A DNA stretch of 64,000 nucleotides from UBA11986 sp031402435 (GCA_031402435.1 JANNSJ010000024.1:1-64000); one strand, 5' to 3'; positions 25,948 to 35,922 are shown, counted from the first letter of the stretch. Notes: generated from the letters alone by a model not told the origin. Program-made: numbers and translations.

Positions 25948-27219
25948 TCAGTTGAGATTCTGACTCAACACATCCAACCTGCCCGTCAGGAACAATTGCT
26001 CTGATCGCACCTGCGTCAATTCCAGTGCTTTGCGGTAGCTGGTGGCCGCTTGCTCGAAATGACCAAGTGACAAATGAAACTCGCCGAGTACGGCATACAG
26101 CAGATAGTAGCTGTCGAGAGATTTGCGATCCTGGATGTCTTCGACGGCCTGTATACCGGCTTCCGGTCCGTGGACCTTTGAAATCGCAATGGCACGGTTG
26201 AGTGAGACCACCGGTGAGTCGTTGATCTTCACCAGTATGTCATAGAGCGTAAGTATGCGCGGCCAATCCGTCGATTCATAACTTTCAGCGAGGCAATGGC
26301 ACGCAGCAATTCCCGCTTCGAGATGAAGCTCTGAAATTTCTTCGCCCTCCGCTGAGGAGTCAAGCTCTCGCAATCCCTCAGCGACCATTATCGCATCCCA
26401 CAACGCCCGATCCTGATCCTTAAGAAGCAACAGATTGCCACGATCATTGACGCGGGCGGGAAACCTGGCGCCGTGCAACAACATCAGCGCGAGGAGCGCA
26501 TGTGTTTTCGGCGTGTTACCTGCCTCGTGTTGGGCAAGCAGCCGGGTCAAGCGAATCGCTTCTTCGCACAAGTCCCTCCGTATCAGTTCTTCACCTTGAG
26601 ATGCATTGTACCCCTCGTTGAACAACAGATACAATGCTTGCTGCACCGAGTCGAGGCGTTTGGTCAACTCGTTGCCGGAAGGGATCTCGAACTGCGCACG
26701 TTCTTCCCGCAGCTTTTGCTTGGCACGGACGAGTCGTTTATGAATTGCTTCTTCGCTGGAAAGGAACGCTCTGGCGATCTCTTTCGTGCCGAACCCGCAA
26801 AGTGTTTTCAGCGTCAGCGCAATTTGGGATTCGGGAATGAGGGAAGGGTGGCAGCATGCAAACATCATGCGGAGTTGGTCATCTTCAATTTCGTCCTGCA
26901 GGAATAATTCCTTCTCGTCAGGATAATCACCGAGCGCTTCTTGAATGACCTCTCCTTCATTCGCCTTGAGAGTTTGTTCGCGTCGCAGGATATCGAGGGC
27001 ATGGTTCTTCGCCACCTGCATGATCCACGCGGAGGGATTATCCGGAGTTCCCTTGTACGGCCACTGCTGAAGAGCCTTGAGTAGAGCTTCCTGAACGACA
27101 TCCTCGGCAAGATCAATGCGGTCGATGCCGAACACTCTCGTCAACATTGAGACGATGCGACCGGCTTCACGGCGAAAGAGATGAGAGACGAGATTGTTTG
27201 TGTGTTGTGTGTCGTTCAT
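25948..27219 (-). CDS. ECF sigma factor with C-terminal TPR-like extension (ECF42-like)
   Basis: 423 residues, about twice a normal ECF sigma. Region 2 (about 15-80: DLAEDVVQEALLKALQQWP, PSAWIMQVAKNHALDILRRE) and region 4 (about 125-180: ALTLKTLCGFGTKEIARAFLSSEEAIHKRLVRAKQKL) are followed by a ~230-residue helical extension ending in a TPR-like pair (YYLLYAVLGEFHLSLGHFEQA, TSYRKALELTQ). This layout, with a YCII/DGPF gene in the same operon, is the hallmark of group ECF42, which lacks an anti-sigma factor and uses its C-terminal part for control. Last gene of the YCII-SRPBCC-sigma transcript. Confidence 0.92.
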   Translation of the reverse strand: MNDTQHTNNLVSHLFRREAGRIVSMLTRVFGIDRIDLAEDVVQEALLKALQQWPYKGTPDNPSAWIMQVAKNHALDILRREQTLKANEGEVIQEALGDYPDEKELFLQDEIEDDQLRMMFACCHPSLIPESQIALTLKTLCGFGTKEIARAFLSSEEAIHKRLVRAKQKLREERAQFEIPSGNELTKRLDSVQQALYLLFNEGYNASQGEELIRRDLCEEAIRLTRLLAQHEAGNTPKTHALLALMLLHGARFPARVNDRGNLLLLKDQDRALWDAIMVAEGLRELDSSAEGEEISELHLEAGIAACHCLAESYESTDWPRILTLYDILVKINDSPVVSLNRAIAISKVHGPEAGIQAVEDIQDRKSLDSYYLLYAVLGEFHLSLGHFEQAATSYRKALELTQVRSEQLFLTGRLDVLSQNLN

Positions 27220-27272
27220 GCAGATGTGTTGAAGGATTACCCCGGCCTGATTGGTCGGGGCAATCGTAAGGC

Positions 27273-27815
27273 TTACCGGTGTGGATTGTTCTTCTTGCAG
27301 CTTGCCTCAAGCCAGCCCAGGACGGAGACCCAGGCTTTGTCAAAGTAATCATGAACCTGGTTCCAGTCTTCGCCCTTCAACCAGCCGAGATGGCTGATTG
27401 TCACTTCTGTTCTGTTGCCCTTCAGCGCCTTCAACGTCACAACGACCCAGGTGTGATGCTCACCATTCCGGATGTCAGGGAAACTCGGCGGGGCGTTCCA
27501 ACTGAATGAGATCATCTCCTTGGGGAGATAGCTGATCACTTTGCAGCCTTCCGAGCCTCTCGACCCTGATGGAGCTTCCATCGAAAAATAGATTTCAAAC
27601 GGTCCGCCGACCTTCAACTCGATGTTGTTGTCCTCGCCGAAGAATGTCCGGAGCCCATCATGAGTTGTCCACTTCCACCACACAGAGTCGATGGGGCAGT
27701 TGACTATTCTGGTCTTCCGAATGATTTTGTCGTTCAGGATTTCAGCATCGCCAGCCGGGCTTGCGGAATAGCTGAGACCGAGAACGACGACTGCCAGAGC
27801 AAGTACCTTTTTCAT
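27273..27815 (-). CDS. Exported SRPBCC (AHSA1-like) domain protein
   Basis: About 180 residues from the ATG at 27815 (AAGGACG upstream). It starts with a probable signal peptide (MKKVLALAVVVLGLSYSASPAGDA), unusual for this family. The rest is an AHSA1-type START-like fold: RIVNCPIDSVWWKWTTHDGLRTFFGEDNNIELKVGGPFEIYF (parts: PIDSVWWKWT, VGGPFEIYF), then KVISYLPKEMISFSWNAP and TEVTISHLGW. Such domains bind hydrophobic ligands. Its place between the YCII and sigma genes is standard for ECF42 operons. Function unknown. Confidence 0.85.
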   Translation of the reverse strand: MKKVLALAVVVLGLSYSASPAGDAEILNDKIIRKTRIVNCPIDSVWWKWTTHDGLRTFFGEDNNIELKVGGPFEIYFSMEAPSGSRGSEGCKVISYLPKEMISFSWNAPPSFPDIRNGEHHTWVVVTLKALKGNRTEVTISHLGWLKGEDWNQVHDYFDKAWVSVLGWLEASCKKNNPHR

Positions 27816-27854
27816 GTTCAACGTCCTTGGAGTAAGGTAAGGGAGTGGTGGCCT

Positions 27855-28205
27855 CTACATACCATCCATTTTCATAACTTCCCGCACCTCGACTTTACCG
27901 CCAAGGTGAAAGTCAGGGTAGTCTTTCGATATCTCCACAACTTCATCAAGGCTTGCCGCTTCAAGGACGAAGTAACCGGCAACAGCTTCCTTCGATTCGG
28001 CGAACGGGCCGTCAACGATGACCTTTCCGTTCTTTTGTGTGAGCATCTTACCACCCGGCAGCAACGGCTCACCTGACTTGTACTTTCCCTGCTTCTGCAA
28101 TTTTTCCACCCAGGTGAACCACTTGGTCATCTGCTTTTGAGCTTCATCGGGGGACAGGCCCTGGCTGGAACCACCGTGGAATATGAGCATATATTTTTGT
28201 GACAT
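27855..28205 (-). CDS. YCII-related (DGPF domain) protein
   Basis: 116 residues. Opens MSQKYMLIFHGGSSQ and contains the family's namesake motif in VDGPFAESKEAVAGYFVLEA (about 70-89). The fold is a dimeric alpha-beta barrel. Such proteins are the usual partners of ECF42 sigma factors; the biochemical role is not established. First gene of the three-gene operon; a repeat lies upstream. Confidence 0.93.
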   Translation of the reverse strand: MSQKYMLIFHGGSSQGLSPDEAQKQMTKWFTWVEKLQKQGKYKSGEPLLPGGKMLTQKNGKVIVDGPFAESKEAVAGYFVLEAASLDEVVEISKDYPDFHLGGKVEVREVMKMDGM

Positions 28206-28311
28206 AACGCCTCCATACTATTGGGATTGATTGAAAAAATGATTTGAGTGCTTCATCTGTATGACGAACGGAAGCCTCTGGATGGGACAACCTGGAAGAG
28301 ATAATTCTGTC

Positions 28312-28381
28312 CACGAAGAACACTACGTATCACGAAGAAAATTGATTCATTTCTTTACTTTTCGGATTCGTGCTCTTCGTG
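28312..28381. repeat. Inverted repeat of the CACGAAG type
   Basis: CACGAAGAACAC (28312-28323) pairs with GTGCTCTTCGTG (28370-28381) with one mismatch; an extra CACGAAG lies at 28331-28337. It occupies the gap between the YCII gene and the convergent end of the next gene; the rest of 28206-28470 shows nothing else. Confidence 0.65.
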
Positions 28382-28470
28382 ACCTTCCTGCCCGCCGGTT
28401 TATCTGTGTCATGCGGTCAGGCGGACATGGATTAGCTTTTCGGTTGGATTTCAATGGTCTGGATTGAGGA

Positions 28471-29709
28471 TCACTTCATCAAAACCAATTTCCTTGTTTC
28501 AACAAACTCTCCGGCCCGTAGCCGGTAGAAATACACGCCCGATCCGAGGTCGGATGCATCGAACGAAACAGAATATTCGCCTGGAGTCTTCACTTCGTTC
28601 ACCAGTGTTCTTAACTCGCGACCGAGGACATCGAACACTATGAGCGACACAAATCCCAAATCAGAAATCTTAAATCTGATATTTGTTGTTGGATTAAACG
28701 GGTTCGGATAATTCTGCATGAGCGAAAACTTCTCCGGGAGAGAAGGCGATTCGGTTGTGCTTGTTGTCGTTGTCCTGCTTCTGAATACATAGCTGCCGCC
28801 GACAAGGATACGTCCGCTGGGAGTAATGACAATTGAAGCCAATTGTATGGTGATGCCCGGACTAATATTGATCCATGTGGCTCCCTGGTCAGTCGACAGG
28901 AAAACGCCGTCGTCGCTCGTTCCATAGATGTTCCCATCAGGCGAAGCAGTCAATGCGGAAAAGTAGGGATTGTTACTGCCGATTCGCAGCCATGACTCCC
29001 CACGGTTTGTCGAGCGGTACACGCCATCGAACGATGAGGAGTATATCGTTTGAATGAATATGTCCTGGTTTGGCAGTACGACCATGGTGCGAACATGCCG
29101 TCCGAGAAGTCCGCCATTGAATTGCGTCCATGATACTCCGAAATCTGTGGAGCGATAGAAGCCGTCGATCGCTCCCGCGTACACTTCATTGTGATCGCCA
29201 AATGCAAAGCACCCGGTGGCGAAGGAGTTGGATGTATTCGGAAGTGGAACGCCCGTCCAGGAGTCGCCACCGTCTGTGGAGCGATGAACCTTCCCATGGC
29301 CGGTGTATGTCAGTCCTGCAAAAATGTATCCTTGGGGATGAACCGCAAGCCCGTTACATCCTTCATTCACGAGGTTGCCTGACCAATGGGCCCCGTTATC
29401 GATTGAACGATAAACGCCGAGGGCAAAATCAGCCGCGTAGATTATTCCTGATGGGGCAATACGAATTGACTGCGCATGGCCATTTGCTACGAACCTCCCG
29501 AGTGTTATCCAGGTTGCTCCTTCATTCGTGGACATGGACAACATCGAATCGCCGGAGGCATACACATGTCCCGAAGCATTGAGTGCCAGCTTGTAGTAGT
29601 ACCCGCGGGGGAGACTCGTAGTATCCCATTGGGAAACTTGCCCTGTTGAACGCATCCCAAAAAGGCAGGTGAGAATGCCCAAGAGCAGTGTTCGGGGAAG
29701 TGTGATCAT
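28471..29709 (-). CDS. Type IX-secreted BNR-repeat protein
   Basis: 412 residues. Signal peptide MITLPRTLLLGILTCLFGMRSTGQ, then six or seven BNR/Asp-box repeats (GVYRSIDNGAHWSG, FYRSTDFGVSWTQF, GVYRSTNRGESWLR) forming one predicted propeller. It ends in the type IX sorting domain (NYPNPFNPTTNIRFKI, VFDVLGRELRTLVNE, ending RKLVLMK). Same architecture as the 10568-12712 gene but half the length. Single-gene unit, with ~95 bases to the next gene upstream. Confidence 0.92.
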   Translation of the reverse strand: MITLPRTLLLGILTCLFGMRSTGQVSQWDTTSLPRGYYYKLALNASGHVYASGDSMLSMSTNEGATWITLGRFVANGHAQSIRIAPSGIIYAADFALGVYRSIDNGAHWSGNLVNEGCNGLAVHPQGYIFAGLTYTGHGKVHRSTDGGDSWTGVPLPNTSNSFATGCFAFGDHNEVYAGAIDGFYRSTDFGVSWTQFNGGLLGRHVRTMVVLPNQDIFIQTIYSSSFDGVYRSTNRGESWLRIGSNNPYFSALTASPDGNIYGTSDDGVFLSTDQGATWINISPGITIQLASIVITPSGRILVGGSYVFRSRTTTTSTTESPSLPEKFSLMQNYPNPFNPTTNIRFKISDLGFVSLIVFDVLGRELRTLVNEVKTPGEYSVSFDASDLGSGVYFYRLRAGEFVETRKLVLMK

Positions 29710-29805
29710 GATTTCTCCTGAGAAAGAACGGGTTGGATTATTGACACGTTAACAATTCTCATCGGCGAAAGGTTGCCTGGTCAGATGGTAAGCATTTCTT
29801 TACTG

Positions 29806-32800
29806 TCATGTACTGGTCCCGGTTTTCACCTTCTTCGATTCCACCCACCTGTACAAGACCGGCAGGACGAAAAGCGTTAAGAGGGTGGACGTTATCAAAC
29901 CGCCGATTACCACCGTTGCCAACGGTCGCTGTACCTCAGCACCAGTTCCTTGCGACAGCGCCATCGGAATGAAACCGAAACTTGCCACAAGCGCAGTCAT
30001 CAACACCGGTCGCAAGCGATCAGAGGCGCCTTTGACGACAGCAAATATAAGGTCATGTCCTTCTTTCAATAACTGATTCATATACGAGATAAGCACTACA
30101 CCATTCAGCACAGCGACGCCGAACAACGCTATGAATCCGACCGACGCGGAAACGCTCATGTGAAGGTCACGAATGAAGAGGGCGAAGATCCCTCCGCTAA
30201 GCGCGAAGGGCAGGTTGAGTAGTATGAGCATTGAGTGTCGGAAGTTGCCGAATGTCGTGAACAACAGAACGAAAATGATAAAGATGGAAAGTGGAAGCAC
30301 AATCAGCAGGCGCCGGGTAGCACTCTGTTGATTCTCGAATTGACCTCCCCACGTTATCGAGTATCCGGGTGGCAATGTGACATTTGATTCGATCTTCATC
30401 TGTGCTTCAGCCACAAACGTGCCGATATCAGTCCCTCTGACGTTGCATTCCACCACCATGCGCCTCTGTCCATACTCGCGGCTCACCTGCACAGGACCTT
30501 CTTCAGCGACAATGCGGGCGATCTGGCTTAATGGTACTGTTCCCCCTGTGGGGAGGTTGACCTGAGAGTTTTCTATCGCTTCAATGTCGCCACGCTTGTT
30601 CTCGGGATAGCGGACGAGCACATCGAAGCGCTTCTGCCCCTCGAACACCTGGGTGGCAATCTTCCCGCCAATGGCAATCTCGATAACGCGTTGCACGTCG
30701 TCGACGTTGAGGCCGTATCGGGCGATAGCGTCCCTGTCGATATAGATGTTCAAGTATGTCTGTCCGGACACCTGCTCAACAGCAACATCCTCTGCGCCTG
30801 CGACAGAGCGAACCACTTCGGCGATCTGATCAGCCTTTTGCTTGAGCACCTCCATATCCTCGCCGAACAGCTTTACTGCGATATCTGATTTGACACCTGA
30901 GACGAGTTCATCAACACGCATTGCAATGGGCTGTGTGATGTTGTAGTTGATGCCCGGAACATGCTTGAGTTCTTCGACCATCTTCTCAATCAGTTCTTCC
31001 TTCGTCTCCGCGGTTTTCCATTCTTCTTTTGGTTTCAGTGTCACGTAAATATCGCTCAGGTTTATCCCCATGGGGTCCGTCGCGATATCCGGGCGGCCGA
31101 GGCGCCCAACCACAAACTCCACTTCCGGAAACTGCATCAAAATCTGTTGCACCTGTTTTTCCATTGCAATCGATTCGGTCAGCGATACGCTGGGCATGCG
31201 TATGGGTTGAACGAGGATCGAGCCTTCGTCAAGCTCGGGGATGAACTCGGTCCCAAGGTACGGCACAAGAGCAAGTGAGCTGATAAACAGTACTCCTGCA
31301 ATGGAGAACGTAATGAGCTTGTGCGCCAATGCCTTTTCGAGGAGGGGGGTATAGTACCCGCGCAACCAGTGGATGAGTCGAGGCTCGGTATGCGTTTTTC
31401 GTTCCTTGAGAAAAAGTGAGCTTAAGACCGGGATGAGTGTAAGCGTGAAGAGTAGCGAACCAATGAGCGCAAACCCGACCGTGAGCGCCATCGGTTTGAA
31501 CATCTTCCCCTCAATTCCCTCGAGCGTAAGAATCGGGAGATACACAGCAATGATGATGAGAATGCCGAAAAGTATCGGGCGCCCGACTTCCTTAGCGGCT
31601 CCTTCGACTATTTGATTGGTAGTTCTGTCGGCTTCTTTGTGTGTGAGCTTGCGTACGAAATTCTCCACCATGACAACTGAGCCATCGACGATCATTCCGA
31701 AGTCTATCGCACCGAGACTCATCAGATTGGCCGCAAGCCCAAGCCATTCCATTCCAATGAAAGCAAACAACATTGAGAGGGGGATAGTCAGCGCCACGAT
31801 GAACCCCGCACGCAGGTCGCCAAGGAAAATCAACAGGATTGCCAGGACAAGTAATCCACCTTCAATCAGGTTGGTTCTCACGGTGGAAATTGTCTTGTTC
31901 ACCAAATCGGTCTGGTCGTAATAGGGATGGATCTTTACGTGCCGTGGCAATGTCTTATTGATCTCCTCCACCTTTGCTTTAACACGCTGAATCACTTTTT
32001 GACTGTTCTCACCCTTCAGCATCATCACAATTGCTGCACTCACCTCACCACGCCCCTGCATCACTACGGCGCCCTGTCTCGCTTCGGGGCCAACCGTAAT
32101 CTTTGCAACGTTCCGGAGGTAGATGGGAGAGCCTTGCTCGCTCTTGACGATGATGCCCTCAAGGTCATGCTCCGATTGAACAAGGCCAATGCCTCTCACA
32201 ACGTATTGTTCAGATGCATGCTCAAGGTATCCTCCACCCACGACGGAATTGTTTTTCTCAACAGCCTCGAACACTTCCTGAAGGGAAAGATTGTAGCTCA
32301 AGAGTCTCTGAGGATCAACAAGCACCTGATATTGTTTAACCAGCCCTCCAAAGCTGTTCACTTCCGTCACACCCGGCACGGTTCGTAGTTGCGGCTTGAC
32401 GATCCAATCCTGGACGGTACGCAACTCTATCAAGTCAAGGCTGTCGCTTTCGAGGAAGTATTGGTAGATCTCGCCCATGCCCGTGGTGATTGGTCCCATT
32501 TCGGGTTCGGGAACCGATGGTGGAAGAGATTCTCTTGCGCTTTGCAGTCGCTCGAGGACTAGCTGTCGCGCAAAGTATATATCCACACCATCTTCAAACA
32601 CAACGGTTATCACAGCCAACCCGAACTTTGATATGGACCGGACTTCAGTCAGTTGCGGAAGGCCGTTCATTGCAATTTCGATTGGAGAGGTCACGAGCCG
32701 TTCCGTTTCAACAGGGGAGAGTCCCGGAGCTTCAGCTAGTACCTGAACCTGAACATTTGTTACATCCGGGAATGCATCGATCGGGATGTCGTTGAGCGAG

Positions 32801-32886
32801 TAGACGCCAAGAGCGCCAATCAGCAGCGTCATGGCAATAACGAGCAGTCGCTGGTGAAGAGCAAATTCTATGATTCGGTTTATCAT
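29806..32886 (-). CDS. Heavy-metal RND efflux pump, CzcA/CnrA type (pump A)
   Basis: 1026 residues, full length for HME-RND proteins: two halves each with six transmembrane helices and large periplasmic loops. N terminus MINRIIEFALHQRLLVIAM. The proton-relay/metal motif in TM4 reads DFGMIVDGSVVMVEN (about 400-415), the DFG-x3-DGS form described for Co/Ni exporters such as CnrA. Also present: DAFPDVTNVQVQVLAEAPGLSP (in part, IDAFPDVTNVQVQ) and FGVAVLNGVVLISYMN. Works with the adaptor (32903-34030) and TolC-like channel (34051-35343) as a tripartite exporter using the proton gradient. Metal specificity is inferred from the motif only. Confidence 0.95.
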   Translation of the reverse strand: MINRIIEFALHQRLLVIAMTLLIGALGVYSLNDIPIDAFPDVTNVQVQVLAEAPGLSPVETERLVTSPIEIAMNGLPQLTEVRSISKFGLAVITVVFEDGVDIYFARQLVLERLQSARESLPPSVPEPEMGPITTGMGEIYQYFLESDSLDLIELRTVQDWIVKPQLRTVPGVTEVNSFGGLVKQYQVLVDPQRLLSYNLSLQEVFEAVEKNNSVVGGGYLEHASEQYVVRGIGLVQSEHDLEGIIVKSEQGSPIYLRNVAKITVGPEARQGAVVMQGRGEVSAAIVMMLKGENSQKVIQRVKAKVEEINKTLPRHVKIHPYYDQTDLVNKTISTVRTNLIEGGLLVLAILLIFLGDLRAGFIVALTIPLSMLFAFIGMEWLGLAANLMSLGAIDFGMIVDGSVVMVENFVRKLTHKEADRTTNQIVEGAAKEVGRPILFGILIIIAVYLPILTLEGIEGKMFKPMALTVGFALIGSLLFTLTLIPVLSSLFLKERKTHTEPRLIHWLRGYYTPLLEKALAHKLITFSIAGVLFISSLALVPYLGTEFIPELDEGSILVQPIRMPSVSLTESIAMEKQVQQILMQFPEVEFVVGRLGRPDIATDPMGINLSDIYVTLKPKEEWKTAETKEELIEKMVEELKHVPGINYNITQPIAMRVDELVSGVKSDIAVKLFGEDMEVLKQKADQIAEVVRSVAGAEDVAVEQVSGQTYLNIYIDRDAIARYGLNVDDVQRVIEIAIGGKIATQVFEGQKRFDVLVRYPENKRGDIEAIENSQVNLPTGGTVPLSQIARIVAEEGPVQVSREYGQRRMVVECNVRGTDIGTFVAEAQMKIESNVTLPPGYSITWGGQFENQQSATRRLLIVLPLSIFIIFVLLFTTFGNFRHSMLILLNLPFALSGGIFALFIRDLHMSVSASVGFIALFGVAVLNGVVLISYMNQLLKEGHDLIFAVVKGASDRLRPVLMTALVASFGFIPMALSQGTGAEVQRPLATVVIGGLITSTLLTLFVLPVLYRWVESKKVKTGTST

Positions 32887-32902
32887 TCTTCATTCCTACA
32901 GA

Positions 32903-34030
32903 TTAGTGTTCTTCGCCGAACGTTTCCTTGGCAAGTTCCGACTTGAGAAAGAACCCACCCCTCACGACGATCTTCTCGCCCTCAAGTAATCCATCGAGCA
33001 CTTCGGCAAACTCCCTTGTTTCAACTCCCGTTCGAATCTCCCGCTTCTCAAACGTCGTATCGTTGACAGTAACGAACACGAAATGCTTCTCCGTTTCCCC
33101 AAGTAGGGCGCTTGCCGGAATCTTGATTGTCTCCTTGCCAAGCTGCGTTTGGATTTTCACGGTGCAGAACATCTCTGGCTTGAGCTGTCCGTTTGTGTTT
33201 TTCACTTCGATGCGAGCCTTGACGGTACGCGTCTTCTCATCCACCACGCTATAAACACTCGACACAACGCCGTTCCAGGAATCCCTGTACGCATTCACTT
33301 CCACTATTGCTTTCATACCAGCCCGGATGTGCGGGAGGTCTTTCTCGTAAATGTCAGCAAGCACCCAGAGCGTCTTGAGATCAGCAAGTTCAAACAGATC
33401 TATGCCTGACTGCACAAACTCACCAAGCCTGACTTTGCTCTCCAGGATTACCCCATCGAATGGTGAGCGAATGCCGTAGAAGTCCTTTGGCGTCTGAGTA
33501 GATTCGAGTTCCATCAACTCCTCTTCTGGCACGTCGAGTACCGTGAGCTTCCGTCTTGCGGATTCGTAAAGAGACCTTGCCGTTGATTGATCCTCAGTAC
33601 CGCTCTCCTTTGACCGCTTCAATCGTTGCGCGGCCTGGAGAAACTCAAACTGCATCGTCAGGTATTCCTGGCTGTAGAGTTCCATGAGAACCGTCTTTGA
33701 CTTTACGTGGTCATTCGTAAAGGCGTGTACCTTCTCCACCCGTCCACCGATTCGGGCAGAAATGTGAGCGAGTCGCTTCTCATTGAAGCTCACTTTTCCC
33801 GGCAGGGTCAATGGTATCGCAACGGAGTGCTTCGCTACAGGCTCGATTGTGATTCCAGCATGGAAGACTTTGTGCTTGTCCAAATGCACGACCACTCCTT
33901 CCGTGGCCCCGTGTTCATCGTGATGCACCGTGCTTTCATCTGTGCGTTGCTGCCCGCAGCCAGTCATCAGCAACAGCGAGATTACAACATGGACTGTTGC
34001 AGAAAGACCTGTTTGCTTACGATGATTCAT
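32903..34030 (-). CDS. RND efflux periplasmic adaptor lipoprotein (pump A)
   Basis: About 375 residues from the ATG at 34030. Signal with lipobox ending LLMTGCGQQ; a His-rich segment follows (HHDEHGATEGVVVHLDKHK). Membrane-fusion-protein layout: barrel-sandwich/lipoyl halves around a helical hairpin (FEFLQAAQRLKRSKESG) and a beta-barrel domain (ALLGETEKHFVFVTVNDTTF). CzcB-like. It lies 16 bases upstream of the pump gene. The N-terminal histidines could bind metal. Confidence 0.93.
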   Translation of the reverse strand: MNHRKQTGLSATVHVVISLLLMTGCGQQRTDESTVHHDEHGATEGVVVHLDKHKVFHAGITIEPVAKHSVAIPLTLPGKVSFNEKRLAHISARIGGRVEKVHAFTNDHVKSKTVLMELYSQEYLTMQFEFLQAAQRLKRSKESGTEDQSTARSLYESARRKLTVLDVPEEELMELESTQTPKDFYGIRSPFDGVILESKVRLGEFVQSGIDLFELADLKTLWVLADIYEKDLPHIRAGMKAIVEVNAYRDSWNGVVSSVYSVVDEKTRTVKARIEVKNTNGQLKPEMFCTVKIQTQLGKETIKIPASALLGETEKHFVFVTVNDTTFEKREIRTGVETREFAEVLDGLLEGEKIVVRGGFFLKSELAKETFGEEH

Positions 34031-34050
34031 GTAATTCTCCATTCTTGGTG

Positions 34051-35343
34051 TTATTCTTCTGAGGGCAGCTCGGCTGCAACTTCCAGGTCGGCAAGGGCGA
34101 CTGCGTAATTCAACAGGGCACGGGCGTATTCCACTCTCGTCGCCCGGACTGTTCTGTATACATCAAGCAAGTTCAAGAGATCTATCTGGTTGTTTTGATA
34201 TTGGGCAATAGCTGTGGCGAGGATGTCTTCTGCATCATTCAACAATGACTTGTCAAACACGTTGATCTGGGAATCGACGGACTTCAAAGCGCTGAGGGCA
34301 TTTAGAATACCGGACTTCACCCGACGAACAAGTTGATCATTGTTCACACGCGCAATCTCCTTCAGCGCATTTGCTTCTTGCACCTGCCCCCTTGGTTCCT
34401 GCCAGAACCAGAGAGGGACAGAAATGCCAAGTTGAATTCCTAATCCACTCTTGGTTGTTCCGGTAAATCCATTGGCGTCGAACGGAGGTTGCTCAGCTCT
34501 CCGTTGATGAAAGAGCCCCAGTGAGAAATCAGGAAGGTAGCTTGTTGTTGCAAGCCCGACAGCAGCGTCTTCACGAAGCATTGTGTGCTGTGCCATTTTC
34601 AGGATGGCGCTGTTCTCAAGAAGCGTTCGCATGAGAGAATCCCCGTCAACCGGTACCGAACGGTGGAACAGACTGTCCGTCAACTCCACAACACGGTCGG
34701 CATCCCATCCCATCAGAAGGTTCAGTTGGGCATATCGCACCTGAAGGTCGCGCCTTACTTCAACAATGTCATTGTTAAGGCGTGCGATTTCCACCTTTCC
34801 CCGGATGACGTCGAGATAATTGGCGCTTCCTGCCTTATACCTATCCGTGAGAAGCCGCTGAACATCCTTGAGAAAGCGGAGTTGCTCGTCGAAACTCTCA
34901 ATGATCTCCTGACCGAGGCGAGTGCTGTAATACGCCTTCTTCACTTGCGCGGCTATCAGCGTTCTGGTGCGCTCAAGTTGGAGCACGGCGATCTCCTTGT
35001 CCTGCATCGCGACATCAATGCGCCCGGAGCGGCGGGTTGGAAACTCAATTTGCTGCATGATCCCGATATCCTGTTCATCTGCTTCGGTAATGTTGAAGTT
35101 GAACGGCATCTCGTTCCAACTCAGGCCTATTTCAGGATTGGGTATCCGTCCCGCCTGAAGGATCTTTGCATCTGCAGCTTCGATCTCGTGCAGTGCTATG
35201 AGTACACGGGGGTTCCTTTCGAGTGCGATAGCAACAGCATCCTTGACGGAGATAAGTTCACGCGTCTGTGAGAATGCAATGCTGTGAATGATGCACAGAA
35301 CCAATCCCGTCTTGCAACAATGACTTGTCAAGACGAACCTCAT
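34051..35343 (-). CDS. TolC-family outer-membrane channel (pump A)
   Basis: About 430 residues from the ATG at 35343, chosen because it opens a signal peptide (MRFVLTSHCCKTGLVLCIIHSIAFSQ); the frame extends upstream to 35415 without one. Two OEP repeats with helical heptads (VKDAVAIALERNPRVLIALHE and NSAILKMAQHTMLREDAAVGLA). CzcC-like. Third component of exporter A; 20 bases before the adaptor start. Confidence 0.92.
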   Translation of the reverse strand: MRFVLTSHCCKTGLVLCIIHSIAFSQTRELISVKDAVAIALERNPRVLIALHEIEAADAKILQAGRIPNPEIGLSWNEMPFNFNITEADEQDIGIMQQIEFPTRRSGRIDVAMQDKEIAVLQLERTRTLIAAQVKKAYYSTRLGQEIIESFDEQLRFLKDVQRLLTDRYKAGSANYLDVIRGKVEIARLNNDIVEVRRDLQVRYAQLNLLMGWDADRVVELTDSLFHRSVPVDGDSLMRTLLENSAILKMAQHTMLREDAAVGLATTSYLPDFSLGLFHQRRAEQPPFDANGFTGTTKSGLGIQLGISVPLWFWQEPRGQVQEANALKEIARVNNDQLVRRVKSGILNALSALKSVDSQINVFDKSLLNDAEDILATAIAQYQNNQIDLLNLLDVYRTVRATRVEYARALLNYAVALADLEVAAELPSEE

Positions 35344-35438
35344 AAATGTGGTAAACGAATTTCGCTCTGAGAAATGCCTCGCGGTTACAGCAGTCCTCAA
35401 ACAACAGGGAACCATCCAAACCTTGAGAGAGAAAACAG

Positions 35439-35789
35439 CTATGCAGTCAGAGGAGGGTGATAAATCGTCCGGGTGGGAGAGAGAGGAACTGAGGTAACAA
35501 TGTCAGTGGTACGGTTGAACATAGGGGGATGGTATTCAACGCCAAAAGCGAGCACAGGGAGAGTAGGCATATGGCAAATGCAACTGCATTCTGCCGCGCA
35601 GTCCCCGTGTTCTTCCTGAGATGATCCCTGATGGTTAGCAAACAGTGAACAGATCAACGAAGCACATTGATCATCGCTCGCACCCGACCAGCAATCTGCG
35701 TCACCGCACCATAGCAATGAGACCGTAAAGAGAATAGCAAGAAGCGATCCTGTCGGGTGGATTGCATATGTGGCAATGTACTTTATCAT
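35439..35789 (-). CDS. Small Cys/His-rich exported protein heading RND operon A
   Basis: 116 residues. N-terminal hydrophobic segment (GSLLAILFTVSLLWCG) probably exports it. Eight cysteines follow, clustered as CASLICSLF and CAAECSCICHMP, a likely metal-binding patch. The C terminus IYHPPLTA resembles the short Pro-rich tail of small proteins often found before metal-efflux genes. It is the first gene of operon A, with its ATG at 35789, about 95 bases before the TolC gene. Role (metal sensing, buffering or delivery) is inferred. Confidence 0.7.
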   Translation of the reverse strand: MIKYIATYAIHPTGSLLAILFTVSLLWCGDADCWSGASDDQCASLICSLFANHQGSSQEEHGDCAAECSCICHMPTLPVLAFGVEYHPPMFNRTTDIVTSVPLSPTRTIYHPPLTA

Positions 35790-35859
35790 GTCGGTGACAA
35801 TATACTACGTTGGGATGTTCAAAGCAAAGCTGATTGATGCTTAAGGCAAACACACTCGG

Positions 35860-35888
35860 TTGATACAGTTGTCCAGGCTGTCTATATA
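35860..35888 (+). promoter_or_regulatory. Sigma-70-type promoter of the mqnE fragment
   Basis: TTGATA (35860-35865), 17-base spacer, TATATA (35883-35888); the ATG of the mqnE fragment is 34 bases downstream. It shares the divergent gap with operon A. Confidence 0.5.
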
Positions 35889-35922
35889 TTGGTTTTGACC
35901 TTGAACAAGCCTCTTCCAGACA

